DNA of 48,396 nt. Source: Candidatus Harrisonbacteria bacterium RIFCSPLOWO2_01_FULL_44_18. GTDB lineage: Bacteria; Patescibacteriota; Minisyncoccia; UBA6257; WO2-44-18. Positions 32,055 through 40,214 of the stretch are shown here, piece by piece. The notes below the pieces were generated by a model, which was not told the origin of the DNA, did not search any database, and saw nothing but the letters and a program-made list of their open reading frames with translations. Both the position numbers and the translations under genes were made by a program. How positions within the stretch are numbered: the first letter of the stretch is position 1; the number at the start of each line of letters is the position of its first letter. Location of the stretch: positions 1 through 48,396 of the forward strand of contig MHJJ01000004.1 in assembly GCA_001817915.1 (NCBI GenBank). The letters run 5' to 3'.

Positions 32055-32162
32055 TAGAAGCTGATTAACGCGGATTTTAAACTGTAGAGGCGGATTCACG
32101 CGGATTTAATTCCGCGCCGTTCCGCTTCTATAATTAATTGAATCTGCGCATATCTGCTTCTA
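32055..32162 (+). repeat. TAGAAG...CTTCTA hairpin insertion in 23S domain I
   Basis: About 108 nt with TAGAAGCTGATTAACGCGGA at one end and ATCTGCTTCTA at the other, inserted before the GTAGCGGCGAGCG landmark. Contains repeated ACGCGGATT units. Confidence 0.78.
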
Positions 32163-32165
32163 TGC

Positions 32166-32207
<42 letters not shown>

Positions 32208-32228
32208 TTGTCAGTGTTTCGCACTGAC

Positions 32229-32315
32229 CGCAGAAAAACGTGGAAAGAACGCAGAATAACGCAGAAGAACCAAAAATTCTGCGTGTGTCTGCGTAAAGTC
32301 TGCGTAAGTCCGCGG
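32229..32315 (+). repeat. CGCAGAA/TTCTGCG hairpin insertion in 23S domain I
   Basis: Multiple CGCAGAA words pair with ATTCTGCGTGTGTCTGCGT and AGTCTGCGTAAGTCCGCG. Same family as inserts in valS, infB and introns 1, 3, 6 and 7. Confidence 0.78.
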
Positions 32316-32660
32316 CCAACGCGGAGCGTTGGCAGGGGGTAGTAAGATTAACATGCTGTTAGCAATAATAAGGGAAAGTTATCAATCGATTTATTAGCAG
32401 AATCCATTGGAAAGTGGAGCCAAAGAGAGTGATAGCCTCGTATGCGAAAACAAATCGACTTTCTATTGTTAGTCTTGAGTACCTCGAGGCAAAAAAACTT
32501 TGAGGGAATCTTCCGGTACTATCCGGAAAGGCTAAATACACTTGATGACCGATAGTGAACTAGTACCGCGAGGGAAAGGTGAAAAGTACCCCGGAAGGGG
32601 GATGAAATAGAACCTGAAACCATATGCTTACAAGGACGCGAAGCTTGTGCTTTGCACAAG

Positions 32661-32800
32661 GAAATTCCAAACTCCAAATTCTAAATTCCAAACAATATTC
32701 AAGCTCTAATTTCAAAATTCCAAACGGATTTCCCGTTTTGAATTTGTTATTTTGGTCATTGTGATTTGTTTGTGATTTGGCGCTTGTGATTTGTGATTTT
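32661..32800 (+). repeat. AATTCCAAA-rich hairpin insertion in 23S domain II
   Basis: Runs of ATTCCAAACTCCAAATTC pair with GTGATTTG- and GAATTTG-rich sequence. The same family appears again at 34461-34586. Confidence 0.78.
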
Positions 32801-32924
32801 CTCGCGCAGAGCGCGAGTGACGCGGTGCCTATTGAAGAATGAGCCAACGAGTTATTTTGCATTGCGCGTCTAAGTCCCATTAAACGGGATGCAGGCACAG
32901 GGAAACCGAGTTTTAATAGAGCGC

Positions 32925-33080
32925 ATCGTTCGCTCCTCACTGCGTTCGTCGCTCACTTTACCAATTACGAATACTGACACGAATTAAGCTAATGGCTAAT
33001 AATGTTATTCGCCATTCGCCTAATTAGTTTTCATTTGTAATTAGTAGGCGAAGCGACGAGCATAGCGAGGAGTGAACGAA
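32925..33080 (+). repeat. 156-bp hairpin element, 23S copy 1
   Basis: Begins ATCGTTCGCTCCTCACTGCG and ends with the complementary GAGGAGTGAACGA; the centre has ACCAATTACGAATACTGACA and TTTTCATTTGTAATTAG. It caps a domain II helix (E. coli about 650). This copy differs from the other two at several bases. Confidence 0.9.
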
Positions 33081-33537
33081 ACGCAGTGCGAGATAGACCC
33101 GAAGCCAGAGCGAGCTTACCTTGGCCAGGATGAACCCGCCTTAATCGGCGGGGGAGGTCCGAACTGGTGGGTTGTGCAAAACCCTCGGATGAGCTGAGGT
33201 AAGAAGTGAAAAGCTAATCGAGCCTGGTAATAGCTGGTTCTCTCCGAAATAGCTTTCGGGCTAGCGCTCGCTAAAAATTTTCTAGGGGTAGAGCTACTGG
33301 TTGAGGTTGACAGGGCGAAAGCTCGCTTCCTCAGTCAAACTCCGAATACTAGAAAATACGGCGAGTAGTTAGACTGTGGGGGCTAAGCTCCATGGTCGCG
33401 AGGGAAAAAGCCCAGATCGTCGTCTAAGGTCCCTAAATTTTTGCTAAGTGTAAAAGGCAGTCATTAACCACAGACAGGCAGGAGGTTGGCTTAGAGGTAG
33501 CCATCCTTTAAAGAGTGTGTAACAACTCACTGCTCGA

Positions 33538-33693
33538 ATCGTTCGCTCCTCACTGCGTTCGTCACTCACTTTACCAATTACGAATACTGACACGAATTAA
33601 GCCAATGGCTAATAACGTTATTCGCCATTCGCCTAATTAGTTTTCATTTGTAATTAGTAGGTGAAGAGACGAGCATGGCGAGGAGCGAGCGAT
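33538..33693 (+). repeat. 156-bp hairpin element, 23S copy 2
   Basis: Nearly identical to copy 3 over the full length. It replaces the tip of the helix after ACTCACTG (E. coli about 1170). Confidence 0.92.
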
Positions 33694-33745
33694 GGTTAGT
33701 GGCGCCGAAAATGTACCGGGGCTAAGCAAGATACCGAAGACACGA

Positions 33746-33901
33746 ATCGTTCGCTCCTCACTGCGTTCGTCACTCACTTTACCAATTACGAATACTGACA
33801 CGAATTAAGCCAATGGCTAATAACGTTACTCGCCATTCGCCTAATTAGTTTTCATTTGTAATTAGTAGGTGAAGAGACGAGCATGGCGAGGAGCGAGCGG
33901 T
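33746..33901 (+). repeat. 156-bp hairpin element, 23S copy 3
   Basis: Differs from copy 2 by only a few bases (for example ACTCGCC versus ATTCGCC in the middle). It lies in the next helix (E. coli about 1215-1230), 52 nt after copy 2. Confidence 0.92.
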
Positions 33902-34460
33902 GGTAGGAGAGCATCCCAAACTGCGTTGAAGGTTACGACGCGAGTCGGACTGGAGTGTTTGGGAGGGAGAATGTTGGCATGAGTAACCGCAAATTTAGTG
34001 AGAAACTAGATCCCCGAAAATCCAAGGTTTCCGTGGCAATGGCAATCAACCACGGGTTAGGCGATCCTAAGGCAATGGCGAGAGCCGCAGCCGATGGACA
34101 GCCGGTTAATATTCCGGCCCTTCTGAAACATTCGATGGGGTGACGGAGGAAATAAGATTGAGCGCCTTAGTGGTTTGGCGTCGTCGGTCATCAGAAATGA
34201 TGCTCAGGAAAATCCGGGCGTCTGCTTTTAATGGCAAATTTCGCGGACCGCCGTAAGGTTAAGTTTTTACTTAACTAATTCAATCGAAGAGCCTTCCGAG
34301 AAAAACCTCTAAGGTTAGTGTTTTAGAAATCGTACCGTAAACCGACACAGGTGGGTGAGGCGAGAAGCCTCAGGGGAACGAGTGATTCTTCGTTAAGGAA
34401 CTCGGCAAAAAAGCGGCCGTAAGTTCGCGATAAGGCCTGCCCAACCAATGCTTCGCATTG

Positions 34461-34586
34461 GGAATTCCAAATTACAAATCCCAAATCACAAACAAATTTG
34501 AAATTCCAATTTTCAAATTCAAAACGTTTTGAATTTAGAATTTTGGTTATTAGATATTGTTTGTAATTTGGCGCTTGGGATTTGGT
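34461..34586 (+). repeat. AATTCCAAATTACAAATC hairpin insertion in 23S domain IV
   Basis: GGAATTCCAAATTACAAATC and AAATCACAAACAAATTTG pair with TTTGTAATTTGGCGCTTGGG. It extends the helix near E. coli 1730. Second member of the family at 32661. Confidence 0.8.
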
Positions 34587-34807
34587 GCTTCCACTGCGGA
34601 GCAGTGGTTTGGGCTGCAACAAAAGTATCTCTGGCGACTGTTTACCAAAAACACAGCTCCCTGCTAACTCGCAAGAGGATGTATAGGGGGTGACGCCTGA
34701 CCGATGCGAGAAGGTTAACGGTGCCGGTACTCGATATTGTAAAATGTTGAGCGCTGAGTGCCCGAAGCCCTCGTCAATGTCGGCAGTAACTATAACTGTC
34801 CAAAGGT

Positions 34808-35080
34808 AGAAATAGCGCGCTGCCTTTGTAAAATCTGACTGTATCGGTGAACATCCCGCTATGGCGGGACAATACCGAGGCAACCCCGACGGAATGTTGG
34901 GGGAGTCCGTAGAGACTATACGTCAGACCGTAGTACATAAAGCCTGATGTGCTCGGAAGATATAGTCCGACCTCCGTGGCAACACGGAGAGATAGACAGA
35001 AATGTTCTATCCACGTAACAAATTTCGCGAAGTCCGCAAAAGTCAGCGGAGTCCGCGTTTGTTACGAAGTAACATATTTG
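34808..35080 (+). ncRNA. Group I intron 1 (23S site U1931)
   Basis: 273 nt. The 5' exon CAAAGGT pairs with the internal guide GCCTTTG, leaving the U.G pair at the splice site. Core elements: AATACCGAGG (Q-like), CGTAGAGACTATACG (R) and AAGATATAGTCCG (S, P7 with GACT). The last base is G (35080), and the 3' exon AGCGCAATTCC matches E. coli AGCGAAAUUCC. No ORF. A GTCCGC/GCGGAC-type repeat hairpin (35015-35073) fills the last peripheral arm. Confidence 0.9.
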
Positions 35081-35100
35081 AGCGCAATTCCTTTTCAGGT

Positions 35101-35814
35101 AAGAGAACTTGCCTGAATTCGCCGTGAGGTGAATTAAAAAGTCGGCTTATAACGGTGAAGTCCATTTTGTGATATAATTTACCAATGGATAATACCGTGG
35201 GAAGTTTCCGCCAGTTGGCGAATAACCCCGTAACGACTGAGTCCCGCAAAGCGGGACGAAATGGCCCTGATTTATCAGGCCATTACACGCCGACCTCTTT
35301 ATTGAGGGAAACCAGAAACATTCCAGAATATATTACTGGGTATGTTGATGGTGAAGGATGTTTTACGGTTACCTTTAATCAAAAATTAAAGGCAAATTTA
35401 GGATGGGAAATGAAACCAAGTTTTTCGGTAAGCCAGAATGAGGACAAGCGTCAAGTTCTGGATATTATTAGAGAATATTTTGGTTGTGGATATATCCGTC
35501 GTGACTATGCAGATAAAACAGTAAAGTTTGAAGTGCGAGATCACAATGATCTTATGACGAAAATTATTCCCCATTTTGAAAAGTTTCCTTTGCTTTCTAA
35601 AAAGCAAAAAGATTTTGAGCTATTCAAAAAAATCTGCAAAATTGTAGATCAAAAAATTCATCTTACCAAAGAAGGATTTATTGAAATTCTTAATCTTGCA
35701 TACTCAATGAATGGTTCAGGAAAGCGGAGGAGGGCAAAAGAAACAATCATAAAACTACTTCAATAAAGATGAAGATATAGTCTGATACTTATCGTAAGAT
35801 AAGCAAACATTTAG
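35101..35814 (+). ncRNA. Group I intron 2 (23S site U1951) encoding a LAGLIDADG endonuclease
   Basis: 714 nt. The 5' exon TCAGGT pairs with guide GCCTGA (U.G at the junction). AATACCGTGGGAAG, CCCCGTAACGACTGAG and AAGATATAGTCTG give the core; final G at 35814, 3' exon AAGTTCTGAAG. The endonuclease ORF lies between R and S, in the P8 region. Only 20 nt of exon separate it from intron 1. Confidence 0.92.
35185..35766 (+). CDS. LAGLIDADG homing endonuclease of intron 2
   Basis: Up to 193 codons; a TTG at 35302 (LRETRNIPEYITGYVDGEGC...) is a more likely start because the upstream part is intron core. One LAGLIDADG motif, ITGYVDGEGCFTV, with catalytic Asp/Glu retained, then KPSFSVSQNEDKRQVLDII, GCGYIRRD and HFEKFPLLSKKQKDFELF, typical of single-motif enzymes that act as homodimers. 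The frame is intact, so the intron may still be mobile. It would cut intron-less 23S alleles near E. coli 1951. Confidence 0.9.
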   Translation: MDNTVGSFRQLANNPVTTESRKAGRNGPDLSGHYTPTSLLRETRNIPEYITGYVDGEGCFTVTFNQKLKANLGWEMKPSFSVSQNEDKRQVLDIIREYFGCGYIRRDYADKTVKFEVRDHNDLMTKIIPHFEKFPLLSKKQKDFELFKKICKIVDQKIHLTKEGFIEILNLAYSMNGSGKRRRAKETIIKLLQ

Positions 35815-36311
35815 AAGTTCTGAAGCGCACGAATGGCGTAACGATCGGAGAACTGTCTCAACGAAGAGCTCGGTGAAAATGCGATTCCCGTGAAGACGCG
35901 GGATACCTGCAGCAAGACGAAAAGACCCCGGGAGCTTTACTGCAACTTGATATTGGCTTTAAAACTTGGATGCGTAGCGTAGTGGGTAGGGGATGAAGTT
36001 CCGCTTTTGGGCGGGATGGACCCGACAATGAAACACCCATCTTCCGAGTTTTAAAATCTAACCTATCCGGCAAAAACGGATCGGGACAGTGTCTGGCGGG
36101 CAGTTTAAATGGGGCGTTTTCCTCCAAAAAAGTAACGGAGGAGTTTATTAAGGTTGGCTTAGTCCCGATGGAAACGGGACTGGACGCGTAAAGGCACAAG
36201 CCAGCTTAACTGCAAGACTGACAAGTCGCGCAGATGCGAAAGCAGAACTTAGTGACCCGACCATTCTTTATAGAAAGGTGGGAGACAACGGCTAAAAGTT
36301 ACCCCGGGGAT

Positions 36312-36744
36312 GGATCCTGAAAAAAGGATCAGTTGTCCCGTTCCGCAGTAATGCGGAACAAGATTACGGCTTATAACGGTGAACCCAAAATTGGTCTTTC
36401 CTCGTTTTGCGAGGTTCTCGATTTTGGCAATACCGTGGGAAGCGAGCACATAAAACATTATGCGCTTCGCCTCGTAACGACTGAATTCTATTTAGATTAT
36501 TTTAAATAGATGAAGATAGCAGCTTTTTTGTTGCTATAATACGCCGTCCCCTGTTAAATAATTTCGCCAAAGGCGAAATTGCCGCAAAGCGGCATTTAAC
36601 AGGGTGAAGATATAGTCTAATTGTGTTACTTCGTAACACCGCGGAACCACGCGGAAGATTACGCGGAATGTCGCAGAAAATAATTCTGCGTTAGTCTGCG
36701 TGAAGTCTGCGTAAGTCCGCGCTGTGAGCGAAGCGAACAGATTG
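36312..36744 (+). ncRNA. Group I intron 3 (23S site U2449)
   Basis: 433 nt. The 5' exon GGGGAT pairs with guide GTCCC after a GGATCCT/AGGATC loop. Core: TAACGGTGAACCC, AATACCGTGGGAAG, CTCGTAACGACTGA and AAGATATAGTC. Final G at 36744 and 3' exon AACAGGCTGG. It carries a TTAACAGGGT/CCCTGTTAA hairpin and a CGCAGAA-type repeat, but no ORF. Confidence 0.9.
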
Positions 36745-36795
36745 AACAGGCTGGTGAGGCCCGAGAGTCCCTATCGACGGCCTCGCTCGGCACCT

Positions 36796-37088
36796 TAAAT
36801 GACATTGGGGTGCCTCCACAAGTAATTGTGGGTAAAAACATGACTTATAACGGTGGACTCCACATAGTAAAATTATTACGTGGACAATACCGTGGGAAGC
36901 GAGCACATAAAGCATTATGTGCTTCGCCCCGTAGAGACTTCTCTTTGATGTCAGAGAGAGATGGCGGATAATTATTCCGCCATAATACGTCATCTCCATT
37001 TTCGGATGTCAGATATCTGATATCAGACTTCTGAAATCTGATTTTGGATGAAGATATAGTCCAAGCTGTTAGTAATAACAGATTTTTG
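36796..37088 (+). ncRNA. Group I intron 4 (23S site U2500)
   Basis: 293 nt. The 5' exon GGCACCT pairs with guide GGGTGCC (U.G). Core: TAACGGTGGACTCC, AATACCGTGGGAAG, CCCGTAGAGACTTC and AAGATATAGTCC. Final G at 37088, 3' exon CGATGTCGG. A peripheral arm holds ATCTGATATC-type short palindromes. No ORF. Confidence 0.9.
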
Positions 37089-37172
37089 CGATGTCGGCTC
37101 GCCCTAGCGCCCCGCTGGAGAAGGTGGGAAGCGTATGGCTGTTCGCCATTTAAAAGGGCACGTGAGCTGGGT

Positions 37173-37524
37173 GGGTTGGAAAAACCTCGAGCCCAGCAAA
37201 AGCTTTACTGGAGGTAAAAGTAGTAAAGCGAAATAAACTGACTCATAACGGTGGAGTCCCAATGCAAAAAATGATAAAATTATGCAATGGACAACATCGT
37301 GGGAAGATTACAATCTTTTTTTTCGCTACATCAAACAGTTTTACTTTAAGCACGCACTGTGAGCTATAAGATTGTAAATCCCCGTAACGACTTGTCTGGC
37401 GGAAGCCGGGCAGAGTTAGAAAGCGCGACGTTATCGCTTTCTAGCTAACACGTCAGCTTCGACAAAAGAAAAGTTGTCGGAGAAGGTATAGTCTAATGCC
37501 GCTCGTAAGAGCGGGAATACATTG
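37173..37524 (+). ncRNA. Group I intron 5 (23S site U2584)
   Basis: 352 nt. The 5' exon GCTGGGT pairs with guide GCCCAGC (U.G). Core: TAACGGTGGAGTCC, ACATCGTGGGAAG, CCCGTAACGACTTG and AGGTATAGTC. Final G at 37524. The exon after it is only TCAAACCGT. Confidence 0.88.
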
Positions 37525-37533
37525 TCAAACCGT

Positions 37534-38112
37534 CAATTTGGCGGCTATGCGGAGTAATCCGCATTAGCAAAACTGACTCATATCGGTGAAGTCCTAGCAT
37601 TGAAATTAACCTGTCACATGTTAGGATAATACCGAGGGAAGTTAGAAAATAATTATTTATTGCGAAATGAAGGAAAATTTAGATAGTTTATCAGAACGAG
37701 AAAAACAAGAGAGAGAATTAAACGAGATAACTACTGAACTGAAATATGCAGCCTTGGAATAGTTGATGCCGAGATTGAAGACGATTTGCTTAAAATAGAA
37801 GAGTTGGCTAGCAAGCGACGAAAACTTAAGGAATATTTTCCAGATTTTTTTGGCGAGCAATAATTTCTAACCCCGTAGAGACTTGTCCCGATGGGGACGG
37901 ATGGATAAAAATGTCCATAAAACGTCAGTATACCGGATATCAGATGTCAGACATCGGCTATCAGATATAAATTCTGAAATCCGAAATCTGAATTCTGAAA
38001 TCTGGTATGTGGTATAGTCCATGCCCGTAGTAATGCGGGAGAGAGTTTCGTAAAATTTCCGCGAAGTCCGCGTTAAGTCAGCGGAGTCTGCGGTTTTGCG
38101 AAGCAAAACATG
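37534..38112 (+). ncRNA. Group I intron 6 (23S site U2593)
   Basis: 579 nt. It starts after the 9-nt exon; the P1 pairing (CCGT with GCGG) is short. Core: TATCGGTGAAGTCC, AATACCGAGGGAAG, CCCGTAGAGACTTG and GGTATAGTCC. Final G at 38112, 3' exon CGTGAGACAGG. It holds a small frameshifted ORF (37667-37863) and ends with the GTCAGCGGAGTCTGCGG repeat. Confidence 0.85.
37667..37863 (+). pseudogene. Frameshifted coiled-coil ORF inside intron 6
   Basis: The first frame gives MKENLDSLSEREKQERELNE and on to a TAG at 37760. A neighbouring frame continues GIVDAEIEDDLLKIEELASK and ends at TAA (37861-37863). Joined, they would give about 65 residues, Glu/Lys-rich and coiled-coil-like, with no LAGLIDADG motif. 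It may be a captured small gene decaying inside the intron. Confidence 0.5.
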
Positions 38113-38174
38113 CGTGAGACAGGTTGGTCTCTATCTGTTGCAGGCGACGACACTTGAGGGGAGTCGACCCTAGT

Positions 38175-38572
38175 AAGAAATTGCTACTTCCCGCAGTAAT
38201 GCGGGATGACAACCTTCGACAGGCTCAGGTTAGCCTGAGCAAAGCCGAAGGCCAATTCGGCTAATAACGGTGGAATCTTTAATTTACAAAAGTGATTCGG
38301 TCCGGAAGCTTTTGATAAAATGAATTAAAGCTAATATCGTGGGAAGCCCCGCGATGCGGGGCCCCGTAACGACTGACCGGAACACATAAGAATTTATGTG
38401 TTCGGGAGATAAGAACTTTAAAGTTCTTATAATATGCCGACCTCCTAATCCGTCAGCCGACGGATGGAGGAAGATATAGTCTATACCATTAGTGATAATG
38501 GATACAGTTTCGTATTTCTGCGTAAGTCCGCGTTAAGTCAGCGGAGTCCGCGATTTTGCGAAGCAAAATATG
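38175..38572 (+). ncRNA. Group I intron 7 (23S site U2656, sarcin-ricin loop)
   Basis: 398 nt. 5' exon CCTAGT, guide GCTA (four pairs including U.G). Core: TAACGGTGGAATC, AATATCGTGGGAAG, CCCGTAACGACTGA and AAGATATAGTC. Final G at 38572, 3' exon ACGAGAGGACC. Peripheral arms hold CCTTCGACAGGCTCAGG, CCGTCAGCCGACGG and, at the 3' end, the GTCAGCGGAGTCCGCG repeat also found at 28700. Confidence 0.85.
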
Positions 38573-38721
38573 ACGAGAGGACCGGGTTGAACGTACCGCT
38601 GGTGTGCCAGCTTTCCTACCAAGGGAACTGCTGGGTAGCTATGTACGGAAGGGATAAGCGCTGAAAGCATCTAAGCACGAAGCCTACCCCAAGATTAGGT
38701 GTCACGGTGCTTCGCACCGAG

Positions 38722-38813
38722 ATCAAAAATTAAAAATAAAAAACCAAAAATAAATGAGTCCGCCCTTGGCGAGCAATCCTATTTTTTTATTTTTGATATT
38801 TTGTTTTTGGTTT
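38722..38813 (+). repeat. AAAATTAAAAATAAAAAACC hairpin insertion in 23S domain VI
   Basis: A-rich ATCAAAAATTAAAAATAAAA pairs with TATTTTTGATATTTTG; it extends a domain VI helix after GGTGCTTCGCACC. Confidence 0.75.
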
Positions 38814-38966
38814 CGATGCGGAGCATCGGGCGGTTCGTGGCAGACTACCACGTTGATAGGCTCTAGGTGTAAGTACAGTAATGTATTTAGCCAAGGAGTA
38901 CTAATGACCGCTACTAACGGAGATCGCAAATTTGTGAACTTGTAAAAAAGCACCAAATTTCTTGTT

Positions 38967-39083
38967 TGCCAGTGTTTCATTTAAGCGTGAACCACCTCTT
39001 TCCATTCCGAACAGAGAAGTGAAACCGCTTAAACCCGATGATACCCGCTGTTTCGATGGCTGGGAAAGTAGGGTACGCTGGCA
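38967..39083 (+). rRNA. 5S ribosomal RNA
   Basis: TGCCAGTG/CGCTGGCA close helix I. CCACCTCTTTCCATTCCGAA is the conserved loop B-C region and GATGGCTGGGAAAGTAGG the loop E/helix IV part. An outer stem (CACCAAATTTC with GAGATTTGGTG, about 38951-39099) followed by TTTTT surrounds it and can act both in processing and as the operon terminator. Confidence 0.95.
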
Positions 39084-39155
39084 TACACGAGATTTGGTGT
39101 TTTTGTGTTACTATCAAAAAAAGAGACGAGAACTTAGAAATGAGAGGACATATAT

Positions 39156-39911
39156 ATGAACCGACTTTTAAAGCAACTTTTTTACGGCTTATTTTATCTG
39201 GTTTTACTTTTTGCGATTGGTTTGGGGGTTTATTTTTTAGCGTTGAAACCCGCCCCCACTTGTTTTGATAATAAATTGAATCAGGGAGAGGAAGAAGTTG
39301 ATTGCGGCGGCCCGTGCCCATCTTGCGAATTAAAGCGTCTTGAGCCGCTGAAAATTTCCCCGGTTATAATTTTAGAAAGCGGCGAAGATTTAATTACCGC
39401 GATTTTTGAAATTAGAAATCCCAATCGCAATTATGGCAGTGATAAATTCACCTACGTTTTAAATATCTATGATTCGGCTGGGAATAATTTAGCGTCGTTT
39501 AGCGAAGAATCGTTTATTTACGCGAGCCAGATTAAGACCGTTGTTGAGCCGGGATTAAAAATTAAATTTGCCAAAATCGCGCGAAGCGAAGTTTTGGTCG
39601 CTGATTTATCTTGGCGGCCCAGAACGGAATTTTCATTGCCCAAAATTCAAACTCGAGAAATAAAAGTCAATCGGGAAAAAACAGGCGTTACGGTTATGGG
39701 CGTGTTGGTTAATGAAAACGCGTTCCGGCTTCCGCAAGTCGGAATATCCGCGGTTGTTTATGACGGTATTGGTTTGGAAAATGGCGGCTCTAAGACTTTC
39801 GCGCGGGACGTTGAAGCATTTGAGGAAAGATTTTTCAAAATTTTCATACCAATCAGCATTGGAGCCATTGATTCAAAGTTAACGAGAGTATTTATGGAGG
39901 CCCGGCAATAA
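39156..39911 (+). CDS. Membrane-anchored extracytoplasmic protein with CxGPCP-type motif
   Basis: 251 codons. A single N-terminal helix (LFYGLFYLVLLFAIGLGVYFLAL) is followed by CFDNKLNQGEEEVDCGGPCPSC, a Cys-rich motif often seen in surface proteins of Patescibacteria, then about 190 residues that look beta-rich (two Ig/FN3-like repeats with FEIRNPNRNYG and MGVLVNENAFRLPQVG). Probably an exported structural protein; function unknown. It begins 56 nt after the 5S terminator. Confidence 0.78.
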   Translation: MNRLLKQLFYGLFYLVLLFAIGLGVYFLALKPAPTCFDNKLNQGEEEVDCGGPCPSCELKRLEPLKISPVIILESGEDLITAIFEIRNPNRNYGSDKFTYVLNIYDSAGNNLASFSEESFIYASQIKTVVEPGLKIKFAKIARSEVLVADLSWRPRTEFSLPKIQTREIKVNREKTGVTVMGVLVNENAFRLPQVGISAVVYDGIGLENGGSKTFARDVEAFEERFFKIFIPISIGAIDSKLTRVFMEARQ

Positions 39912-39975
39912 CTTTATTTTGAATACAACATTTTCCAATCATCTTATGAGCCCGAAATTCTCTTTTCCTTCAACC

Positions 39976-40091
39976 CCACACTAAACTCGTTTAGTGTGGG
40001 GTCAACCCGTTTTCAGCTCTGCCTGTCTGCCTGCCGGCAGGCAGGCCTAGTCCCTTGCTTGCTCGCCGAAGCTTGAAGAGCGAAGGCGGGG
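39976..40091. repeat. Three dispersed palindromes in a row
   Basis: CCCCACACTAAA/TTTAGTGTGGGG (39976-40003, relative of the infB and tRNA-Pro repeats), GCCTGCCTGCCGG-type (40023-40048) and CTCGCCGAAGC...GCGAAGGCGGGG (40062-40091). Gap 39912-40214 otherwise holds only a terminator and a promoter-like AT stretch. Confidence 0.8.
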
Positions 40092-40103
40092 ACTCCTGGA
40101 TTT

Positions 40104-40141
40104 CAGCCCGACAAGCGTCAACTTGTCGGGCTGTTTTAATT
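40104..40141 (+). terminator. Terminator upstream of rodA
   Basis: CAGCCCGACAAG pairs with CTTGTCGGGCTG, followed by TTTTAATTT. Confidence 0.92.
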
Positions 40142-40214
40142 TCCAAAAACGGAGAAAAGATGTAGTATTATTTCGACGAAACAGTCCGCGGCCATATACA
40201 AATTAAAAGGTCCT

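Noticed and set aside
32925-33901. CRISPR-like array from three regular repeats
   Set aside because: The units are 156 bp, self-complementary and embedded in 23S helices; the spacers are conserved rRNA sequence.
33955-34143. 62-codon ORF in the 23S region
   Set aside because: The DNA aligns with 23S domain III core (around E. coli 1400-1500); the open frame is chance.
35298-35600. Minus-strand ORF in intron 2
   Set aside because: Opposite strand of the LAGLIDADG gene, which has a clear catalytic motif.
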